DNA from: Anaerolineae bacterium
Lineage (GTDB): Bacteria; Chloroflexota; Anaerolineae; Aggregatilineales; Phototrophicaceae
Assembly: GCA_028284565.1 (NCBI GenBank)
Contig: JANQRM010000037.1
Location: 1-5,472, forward strand
Direction of reading: 5' to 3'
DNA length: 5,472 bases
Both the position numbers and the translations under genes were made by a program. The notes beneath the pieces were generated by a model. It did no database searches. It saw only the letters and a program-made list of their open reading frames with translations, and was not told the DNA's origin. This document shows, piece after piece, positions 1-5,070 of this stretch. Positions within the stretch are counted from its first letter, which is position 1. Every line of letters starts with the position of its first letter.

Positions 1-613
1 CGTTGACTGTCTGAGCTTGCTCGTGAATGATGTCCTCGACATCGCCAAAATCGACTCGCATAAAGAACGCTTAGACCTCACCAAAGTCGATGTACGGGGT
101 TTTATGGAAGATGAGATGAGGCGTATTGCCGGACTCGCTCACAATAGCGAAAAAGGCATACAACACTCATTGACCATCGAGGATGATGTACCACCTGTTC
201 GGGCAGACCGTGATAAGTTGCGTCATATCTTCTCCAATGTCGTTGATAACGCCTTTAACTACACCCAATCCGGCGGACAGGTAGACATTAAGGTCAATCT
301 ACAGCCGGGCAATCGTAACATCCTCTGGACGATTCAGGATTCGGGCGTGGGTATTCCCGACCATTTTAAAGATGCGATCTGGCGACGGTTTGAGCGTTAT
401 GACGAACATGCGTTAGAATTAGACGTTGCAGGCACGGGTTTGGGCTTGCCACTCGCAAGAGAGTTGGTCTTGCTCCACAACGGCGATATCTGGTTTGAAA
501 GTGAACTGGGTAAAGGCACGACCTTCTTCATTGAACTACCCGTTGAACAACCCAACTACTTAACCGAAACCATGGAACTACCACACATTGATGTAGAAAC
601 AGCAGGGGATTAA
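1..613 (+). CDS. Sensor histidine kinase, C-terminal part (5' end outside window)
   Basis: This is the end of a two-component sensor kinase that autophosphorylates from ATP and passes the phosphate to a receiver. The reading frame is open from base 2, and the first visible residues (VDCLSLLVNDVLDIAKID) are the second helix of a HisKA dimerisation domain. The phosphoacceptor histidine and any sensor domain therefore lie upstream, outside the window. A complete HATPase_c domain follows: N-box with Asn codons near 236 and 248 (NVVDNAF), G1 box DSGVG at 338-352, an F-box-like RRFERYD at about 383-403, and G2 box GTGLGL at 431-448. The protein ends about 20 residues after the last domain strand (TTFFIELP) with an acidic tail. 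A TTG codon at 17 could be mistaken for a start but sits inside the HisKA helix. The stop is one base before the receiver gene, which indicates a cognate pair. What it senses cannot be told from this part. Confidence 0.93.
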   Translation, partial: VDCLSLLVNDVLDIAKIDSHKERLDLTKVDVRGFMEDEMRRIAGLAHNSEKGIQHSLTIEDDVPPVRADRDKLRHIFSNVVDNAFNYTQSGGQVDIKVNLQPGNRNILWTIQDSGVGIPDHFKDAIWRRFERYDEHALELDVAGTGLGLPLARELVLLHNGDIWFESELGKGTTFFIELPVEQPNYLTETMELPHIDVETAGD

Positions 614-614
614 G

Positions 615-995
615 ATGGCAAACATTCTGGTGGCGGAAGATGAGCGCGATATTCGAGAACTCATTGCCTTCACCTTGACCTTTGCGGGTCATGAAGTCAC
701 ACAAGCGGCAAATGGAGCAGAAGCAGTGGAACTCGCTCCAAAAGTCAAGCCAGATTTAATCATGATGGATGTACGGATGCCCAAGATGACGGGATACCAA
801 GCCTGCCAGCAACTTAAAACGATGGACGAGGTAAAAGATATTCCCGTAGTATTCCTATCTGCCAAAGGGCAATATGACGAGGTATCCACAGGGATAGATG
901 TCGGCGCAGTCGATTATATCCTTAAGCCCTTTGCACCCGACCAACTGAGCAAGCGAATAGGCGAAATCCTAACCGAATTGGGGATTTCTGGATAA
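615..995 (+). CDS. CheY-like single-domain response regulator
   Basis: This 126-residue protein is a receiver domain only, with no output domain. It has the expected sites: acidic pocket E8/D9, phosphoacceptor D52 in the strand LIMMDVRMP, the switch Ser S82 (FLSAKG), and K104 in the KPF motif with cis-Pro 105. The start is supported by an AGGGGAT ribosome binding site at 603-609, inside the end of the kinase gene. The gene begins one base after the kinase stop, so the two are almost certainly co-translated and the kinase above is the likely phosphodonor. Without a DNA-binding domain it should act by protein contact, for example on another kinase, an enzyme or a phosphorelay. The next gene, a hydrolase-fold protein 16 nt downstream, is one possible target, but only its position suggests this. 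Confidence 0.95.
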   Translation: MANILVAEDERDIRELIAFTLTFAGHEVTQAANGAEAVELAPKVKPDLIMMDVRMPKMTGYQACQQLKTMDEVKDIPVVFLSAKGQYDEVSTGIDVGAVDYILKPFAPDQLSKRIGEILTELGISG

Positions 996-1011
996 TGAGA
1001 GCTAGAGATTC

Positions 1012-2418
1012 ATGAGTGCCACAACGATTGGCGGCGATTTAGTACATTACGAAGTCTTGGGGCGAGGTCGCCCAGTTATACTCGTCCACGGCTGGCTAGG
1101 GTCGTGGCATTATTGGGTTCCCCTGATGCAACAACTCCATGTGAAATACCGTGTCTATGCCCTCGATTTATTCGGCTTCGGCGATACAGCAAAGAATGAG
1201 AAGAAATACGACCTCGATAACCAAGTTAACCTCATTGCTGAATTCTTGAAGCAAATGGGCTTGCCCAAAGCCGCTTTTGTCGGGCATGGCTTAGGTGCGA
1301 TGGTCTTAACGCACTTCGCCCAACAGCATCCCGAACATGTCGCAAGGATGTGCCTCATCAGCGCGCCTCTTTTCGATCCCGGCAACCTCTCCACTCGCAC
1401 ACCACCCGGTCAAAAGGTCTATCTACAAGCACCTGACCCCAATGAAATCGCTAAAATCTTGACAACCACCGAACTCGAAGAAGCCACCCTGCCCAAAACG
1501 CCTGCTTCCGATACAACATCAGCTGGCGAAACAGTCAAAGAGGAGGCTACCAGTTCTGACACGACGAGCGATACAACAGCTTCGTCAGAAGGGAGTACAA
1601 CACCGACCACGGAGGAAACGGTGAAATTAGACGGCGTGACTCCGGCAAACCAGACCCTTGACGGTGCACCGACTCTCGTCATGTCACCCATTGAGACACC
1701 AGTCGTGGGCAAGGAGTCTGCCCAATCCCCTAACACAGCAGAAGCAAAAACCGAATCGACGACTGAGACACCAACAACAGAAACACCAACAGAAACACAA
1801 AGTGCCGATGGACATGAAGTTCCGCTTGAATCCAAACCTGCACCATCCTATGAGCGTCCAACTGTCAAACGACTGACTCCCGAACAGCGGGAAAATTTTA
1901 TGGAACGGGTGAAACAAACAGGCGAGATAGAAAAAATCGTCGCGCCGATTACGACACCTGACCCCACACCCACCGTAGAGAACAATGGCTTAAATCCACT
2001 TAAAAGCATCTTCGACTCCAACACGCTCGATAACCTGCTAGAAAAGTGCTTCAAGAAGAGCGATGCAACCTACGATAAACTCAAAGTTACGATTGATAAA
2101 ACCGATGCAAAAGTGCTAACCATTTCGTCACAGAGCTATAGTGCCGGTGATAATCTCGACGCCTTGCGCGCTGCTACGTCGCCTGTTGTCGTCGTTCATG
2201 GGACAGACGACCCCATCATCCCGCGTCCACCCGAAAGCATCTGGGATTATCTGACGCTTCAAAAAGATGAATTGCTCGTCCCTATCCCACTTTCCGGTGT
2301 GGGACATTTCCCCATGCTCGGACATGACCCCTTCTTCCAACTCGTGAATGACTTCCTAGAGATTGCCAATATATACAATCTGGAAGTTAAAGAACGCTGG
2401 CGACGGCGCAGTCGTTAA
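1012..2418 (+). CDS. Alpha/beta-hydrolase-fold protein with Ser-to-Gly nucleophile elbow and disordered cap insert
   Basis: This is a 468-residue cytosolic protein with no signal peptide or membrane segment. The N-terminal half of an alpha/beta-hydrolase core is clear: oxyanion motif HGWLGS at residues 26-31, then LDLFGFGDT at 51-59. The nucleophile elbow at 91-95 reads G-H-G-L-G, so Gly93 (codon GGC at 1288-1290) replaces the usual catalytic Ser. The core resumes with VVVVHGTDDPIIP (392-404), where D400 is the likely catalytic acid, and SGVGHFPM, where H432 is the likely catalytic His. Between the halves, about 245 residues replace the usual smaller cap. Residues 160-283 are rich in Thr, Ser, Glu and Pro and probably disordered; flanking segments look helical. 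Ordinary family members are about 260-300 residues long. The gene starts 16 nt after the receiver gene with only a weak purine stretch as ribosome site, and its stop overlaps the next start (TAATG). The fold is certain; the function is unknown. It may be a non-hydrolytic binding protein, or an enzyme using another nucleophile. Confidence 0.9.
   Translation: MSATTIGGDLVHYEVLGRGRPVILVHGWLGSWHYWVPLMQQLHVKYRVYALDLFGFGDTAKNEKKYDLDNQVNLIAEFLKQMGLPKAAFVGHGLGAMVLTHFAQQHPEHVARMCLISAPLFDPGNLSTRTPPGQKVYLQAPDPNEIAKILTTTELEEATLPKTPASDTTSAGETVKEEATSSDTTSDTTASSEGSTTPTTEETVKLDGVTPANQTLDGAPTLVMSPIETPVVGKESAQSPNTAEAKTESTTETPTTETPTETQSADGHEVPLESKPAPSYERPTVKRLTPEQRENFMERVKQTGEIEKIVAPITTPDPTPTVENNGLNPLKSIFDSNTLDNLLEKCFKKSDATYDKLKVTIDKTDAKVLTISSQSYSAGDNLDALRAATSPVVVVHGTDDPIIPRPPESIWDYLTLQKDELLVPIPLSGVGHFPMLGHDPFFQLVNDFLEIANIYNLEVKERWRRRSR
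1489..1860 (+). other. Thr/Ser/Glu/Pro-rich disordered segment encoded within the hydrolase-fold gene
   Basis: Codons 160-283 of the hydrolase-fold gene encode low-complexity sequence. In residues 161-280 I count 28 Thr, 14 Ser, 15 Glu and 13 Pro, which is 70 of 120. There is no Trp, Phe or Cys, and the only Tyr is at position 280. This is the composition of a flexible linker rather than a folded domain. It interrupts the cap region of the hydrolase fold. Its antisense strand carries a 138-codon open frame that is only a by-product of this composition. Confidence 0.8.
1775..1798 (+). repeat. 12-bp perfect tandem repeat (two copies) coding for TETP-type units
   Basis: The unit CAACAGAAACAC occurs twice in direct succession. 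It lies in the low-complexity segment of the hydrolase-fold gene and encodes the T-E-T-P pattern seen at residues 251-262. A similar, less exact copy (GAGACACCAACA at 1765-1776) lies just upstream. The unit is a multiple of three, so copy-number change would keep the frame. Confidence 0.85.
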
Positions 2419-3071
2419 TGAAGCAAGCCCTCCTCGTTGCCAATGGCGACCCGCAAGATGGCGACAAGGTACGACAGGTCTTGGCAGAGTTTGCCACTGC
2501 CGCTGTCATCTGTGCCGATGGCGGTGTCCGCGTTGCCCGATACTATAAGGTACAAATAGATACCGTTCTTGGCGATTTGGATTCGCTCTCCGCCGACGAA
2601 ATTTCCCAACTCGAATCGCAAGGCGTGAGCATCCATCGCTATCCTAAAGAAAAGAACGAAACCGACCTTGAAATCGCCCTCAAATGGGTCGCAGGCGACG
2701 GCTATCAACAGATTCGCATCATCGGCGCGTTGGGTGGACGCTTCGACCAAACCCTCGCCAATACTTACCTCCTTGCCTTACCCGAACTCACCGATTGCGA
2801 TGTTGCAATGGTGGCAGGCAAACAACTCATCCGCTTACTTTCTGCAGGGACGCACCAGCTCACAGGACAACCCGATGACACGCTCTCCCTCGTTCCGCTT
2901 GGGGGAAATGTGACAGGTATCTCAACACAGGGACTCTACTATCCCTTGAAAAACGAAACGCTCCACTTTGGACCTGCTCGAGGAGTCAGCAATATCTTTG
3001 CGGGGACAACCGCGTCGGTCGCCTTTACAAGCGGACAATTGCTCATGATACACACACTCGGACGCGCCTGA
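2418..3071 (+). CDS. thiN: Thiamine pyrophosphokinase
   Basis: This 217-residue protein has the usual length for a thiamine pyrophosphokinase, which transfers pyrophosphate from ATP to thiamine to give thiamine diphosphate and AMP in the cytosol (thiamine salvage). The N-terminal catalytic domain shows CADGG (32-36), GDLDS (52-56), KNETD (79-83) and GALGGRFDQ (103-111). The acidic residues D34, D53, D55 and D83 are the expected Mg/ATP ligands. The C-terminal beta domain ends in a GVSN motif (189-192), matching the G-x-SN region that contacts thiamine in this family. Gln after R-F-D is also found in eukaryotic homologues, so it is not a defect. The ATG overlaps the preceding TAA by one base and has no strong ribosome site, so translation probably depends on the upstream gene. 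The stop overlaps the next ATG by one base. No other thiamine gene and no TPP riboswitch is visible here. Confidence 0.95.
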   Translation: MKQALLVANGDPQDGDKVRQVLAEFATAAVICADGGVRVARYYKVQIDTVLGDLDSLSADEISQLESQGVSIHRYPKEKNETDLEIALKWVAGDGYQQIRIIGALGGRFDQTLANTYLLALPELTDCDVAMVAGKQLIRLLSAGTHQLTGQPDDTLSLVPLGGNVTGISTQGLYYPLKNETLHFGPARGVSNIFAGTTASVAFTSGQLLMIHTLGRA

Positions 3072-3538
3072 TGATTACGGTGATTAAACGAGACCATCTC
3101 GGACACGAAAAAATCCGCTACGAAGGCGAAGTTCTCCAACAAGATACAACCGCCATCGTCATCAAAGCCATCTTCCAAATCCCCATAGCCGATTTAGGCT
3201 TTGTCGTTTTTCGACAAGGCGATGTCTTCACAGAATGGTTCTATACAGACCGCTGGTACAATATCTTCCGTGTCGAAGATGGCGAGACAGGCACTCTCAA
3301 AGGCTGGTATTGCAATATCACGCGCCCTGCCATCATCGCCGACGCTATCATTTCAGCCGACGACTTAGCCCTTGATGTCTTTGTGCATCCGAATGGCGAT
3401 GTGCGTGTCCTCGATGAAGACGAATTTGCCTCCTTAGACTTAGCAAATGATGAACGCACAAAAGCCCGTAACGCTCTCGAATCGCTCAAGCATCTCGTTG
3501 ATTCACACCACCCCCCCTTCGATGACATCCCGTTATGA
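3071..3538 (+). CDS. DUF402 family protein (FomD/NtdP-like beta barrel)
   Basis: This 155-residue protein matches the DUF402 fold pattern: WFYTDRWYNIFRV at 56-68, GWYCNITRP at 78-86, then DDLALDV (97-103) and LDEDEF (114-119), which supply the cluster of Asp/Glu expected to bind divalent metal. A C-terminal helix with E..K.RN.LE..K.L follows. Characterised relatives hydrolyse nucleotide-type phosphoanhydrides: FomD acts on a CMP-phosphonate in fosfomycin synthesis, and staphylococcal NtdP on nucleoside tri- and diphosphates. A metal-dependent hydrolase acting on a nucleotide or phosphoester is therefore a reasonable guess, but the substrate is unknown. Its start overlaps the thiN stop by one base (TGATG), and its stop overlaps the next gene by four (ATGA). 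A run of seven C at 3511-3517 lies near the 3' end. Confidence 0.88.
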   Translation: MITVIKRDHLGHEKIRYEGEVLQQDTTAIVIKAIFQIPIADLGFVVFRQGDVFTEWFYTDRWYNIFRVEDGETGTLKGWYCNITRPAIIADAIISADDLALDVFVHPNGDVRVLDEDEFASLDLANDERTKARNALESLKHLVDSHHPPFDDIPL

Positions 3539-4353
3539 CACCCGATTACCCAACCATCCAAAATAACATCATCAAGTGGGCATCATCACAAGAATCCATC
3601 CGCTGTCTTATCCTCATCGGCTCACGTGCCAGAGATGAATTCGACACATGGTCAGACTTAGATTTGATATTTTACGTCACCGACAAAGAAGCCTATCGAG
3701 ATGTTTCATGGCTCACGACCTTCGGCAAAATACTCCTCGCCAACTTCATGCAACACACACGCGCCATTGAGCATCTCGTCATCTACGAAACTGGCGAGAA
3801 AGTTGATTTCCACTTCAATGATATGGAAGATTTACATATCCAAATCAATTCTCAACAACTGCATCATGCCCTGCAACGAGGCTATCAAATCCTGCTCGAC
3901 AAGGATGCCCTTACGGATACGCTACCCAAAACGGTATTATCTCCACCCAGACAAGTCCCTACAACCGACGACTTTAACCAATCAATCAAGGCTGGCTGGT
4001 ATCATGCCTATCGACAAGCCATTGCCCTGCGTAGAGGCGATTTATGGCGCGTCAAAATTTATGACACCATTCTAAAAAATCATCTACTCACACTCTTTAA
4101 ATGGTATAGCGATGCCGATACTGTCTGGTATGAAGGGCGGGATATGCAACAGTGGCTGGATGCCGATACATGGACTCAACTGCAAGCCACCTTCGCACAC
4201 TTCGACGCAAAAGATAGCTGGCGCGCACTCTGGGCAACCCTCGACGTGTTTCAACAAGCCACCCATGCCGTCGCACAGAAATATGCTTTTGAAGCGGATG
4301 AGACACAATCAAATCGAATGCGATTGCTCATCAAGCAAATCCAACAAAGTTGA
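3535..4353 (+). CDS. ANT(6)/AadK-like nucleotidyltransferase (aminoglycoside 6-adenylyltransferase family)
   Basis: This 272-residue protein is close to the usual length of about 285 for AadK/ANT(6) enzymes, which transfer AMP from ATP to streptomycin. The polymerase-beta-type active site is complete: G29-S30-R31, then SDLDL with D41 and D43, and a third carboxylate D91 in EKVDFHF. The segment DVSWLTTFGK (56-65) matches the family's conserved W..FG stretch after the catalytic loop. The C-terminal half is helical and rich in Trp, His and Tyr, as in the substrate-binding domain (AGWYHAYRQAIALRRGDLWRVKIYD near 153-177). The ATG overlaps the DUF402 stop by four bases and has no ribosome site of its own, so it is probably translationally coupled. 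It is the last gene of the operon. Environmental members of this family are often called resistance genes from homology alone. Drug specificity cannot be read here, and another small-molecule substrate is possible. Confidence 0.87.
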   Translation: MTPDYPTIQNNIIKWASSQESIRCLILIGSRARDEFDTWSDLDLIFYVTDKEAYRDVSWLTTFGKILLANFMQHTRAIEHLVIYETGEKVDFHFNDMEDLHIQINSQQLHHALQRGYQILLDKDALTDTLPKTVLSPPRQVPTTDDFNQSIKAGWYHAYRQAIALRRGDLWRVKIYDTILKNHLLTLFKWYSDADTVWYEGRDMQQWLDADTWTQLQATFAHFDAKDSWRALWATLDVFQQATHAVAQKYAFEADETQSNRMRLLIKQIQQS

Positions 4354-4388
4354 AATCTGAATTAACACAAATCTAAACGATAGATAAC

Positions 4389-4416
4389 GTAAGGACGTAC
4401 AACAGTACGCCCCTAC
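4389..4416. repeat. 28-nt intergenic palindrome (GTAGGGGCG-type hairpin)
   Basis: The + strand reads GTAAGGACGTAC (4389-4400), loop AACA, then GTACGCCCCTAC (4405-4416). The 12-bp arms pair except at two positions. In - strand RNA both exceptions become G-U wobbles, so a full 12-bp stem with UGUU loop forms in a transcript running out of the usp gene, 42 nt past its stop codon. In + strand RNA they are A-C mismatches. It lies between two convergent genes and could limit read-through or protect the usp mRNA end, but no T-run follows on either strand, so it is not a classic terminator. From memory, GTAGGGGCG palindromes recur in Chloroflexota and some cyanobacterial intergenic regions; only one copy is visible here. 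Confidence 0.6.
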
Positions 4417-4458
4417 ACACCGATAGGTCTAGCATCTGAGAGAAGTATCTTAACTCGA

Positions 4459-4917
4459 CTATTGATCTTTATCTGGACGTATCAGCATCACAGGAACATC
4501 AACCCCTTGTACCACCTTGTTTGCCACGCTCCCAAAGAGGAAGCGCGCCAGCCCCGTGCGCCCATGTGTACTCATCACCACTAAATCGATCTCTTGATCA
4601 TTCACATAGTCGCAGATTTGGTTGGCTACACCCATCGCCTCAATGAATTGCACCCGCGCCTCGATATTTTGCTCGCGTATTTGATTCCTCAAACCTGTCA
4701 GATGTTGCTTTATTTCCTGACGCATTTGATCAACATATTCCGTATCACCTGCAAGCGCCAATTGGTCAGCATATTCATAAGCCGGCGGTTTGAAGACATG
4801 CAACAAAATCACCTCGCCATCATTATTGAGGGCAATATCACACGCATGGGGAACCGCCCGTTCACTCCAACCTGAGCCATCAACTGGCACGACAATTTTT
4901 TTGTATCGCTCTGCCAT
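4459..4917 (-). CDS. Universal stress protein, UspA/ATP-binding type
   Basis: This 152-residue single-domain universal stress protein has the length typical of the family. It shows the first strand IVVPVDGS with D13, the second strand GEVILLHVF (34-42), and the C-terminal nucleotide loop STHGRTGLARFLFGS (116-130) followed by VANKVV and VPVMLIRP. The loop matches the G-2x-G-9x-G(S/T) signature except that Ser replaces the first Gly, a common variant. ATP binding is therefore likely. Such proteins are dimeric cytosolic stress factors. The frame is open further upstream to 5130, but I chose the ATG at 4917 because it begins the USP domain (MAERYKKIVVPVD) and has a strong ribosome site. The longer reading would add 71 residues unlike USP and would overlap the divergent gene. 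It stands alone, convergent with the nucleotidyltransferase gene and divergent from the PucC-like gene. Confidence 0.96.
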   Translation of the reverse strand: MAERYKKIVVPVDGSGWSERAVPHACDIALNNDGEVILLHVFKPPAYEYADQLALAGDTEYVDQMRQEIKQHLTGLRNQIREQNIEARVQFIEAMGVANQICDYVNDQEIDLVVMSTHGRTGLARFLFGSVANKVVQGVDVPVMLIRPDKDQ

Positions 4918-4921
4918 CGGA

Positions 4922-4931
4922 ATCACCTCCT
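4922..4931 (-). promoter_or_regulatory. Strong ribosome binding site of usp
   Basis: On the - strand, AGGAGGTGAT lies just before the ATG at 4917. The AGGAGG core is 8 nt from the start codon, and the ten bases match the complement of the 16S rRNA tail throughout. It decides the start codon and suggests efficient translation. None of the other genes here has a comparable site. Confidence 0.92.
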
Positions 4932-4944
4932 GAATTGGTTTGAG

Positions 4945-4950
4945 ATTATA
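4945..4950 (-). promoter_or_regulatory. Candidate -10 element for usp
   Basis: A perfect TATAAT lies on the - strand about 27 nt upstream of the usp start codon, implying a leader of roughly 20 nt that holds the ribosome site. I see no good -35 hexamer at 16-18 nt spacing and no TGn extension, so an activator or an alternative sigma factor may be needed, or the match may be chance. Confidence 0.5.
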
Positions 4951-5001
4951 CCCTGATGATACCACATCCCCGATATTTCCCAACCAATCTGAAAACCGTG
5001 A

Positions 5002-5031
5002 TTGACGAATATCACTAAAAATCTGTATAAT
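5002..5031 (+). promoter_or_regulatory. Sigma70-type promoter for the PucC-like gene
   Basis: TTGACG (5002-5007) and TATAAT (5026-5031) are separated by 18 nt. The -10 is perfect and the -35 differs from TTGACA at one base. Transcription should start near 5038, leaving a leader of about 33 nt before the ATG at 5071. A short dyad, GTGAT (4998-5002) and ATCAC (5011-5015), overlaps the -35 element and could be an operator, but its arms are only five bases. Confidence 0.72.
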
Positions 5032-5070
5032 GCTACGTGAAACCCTACAAAAATCTACAAAAAGATATAC

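Noticed and set aside
17..19. TTG as a start codon for a short kinase
   Set aside because: The frame is open to the left edge and the upstream residues continue the HisKA helix, so this is an internal Leu codon.
1419..1835. 138-codon open frame on the - strand within the hydrolase-fold gene
   Set aside because: Its Ser/Val-rich product is the mirror of the Thr/Glu/Pro-rich coding sequence, it has no recognisable domain, and the + strand frame is clearly the real gene.
2350..2418. TPP riboswitch upstream of thiN
   Set aside because: The gene starts inside the stop codon of the preceding gene and the sequence before it is coding, with no THI-box pattern seen.
2684..2913. Alternative + strand frames inside thiN
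   Set aside because: They overlap a gene with all thiamine pyrophosphokinase motifs and have no domain signal or ribosome site of their own.
3511..3538. Programmed -1 slip on the C7 run, fusing DUF402 to the nucleotidyltransferase
   Set aside because: A -1 shift does enter the downstream gene's frame, but a TGA at 3523-3525 blocks it before the start codon at 3535.
4389..4440. Rho-independent terminator for either convergent gene
   Set aside because: The hairpin is good but no T-run follows on either strand, so I call it a palindromic repeat.
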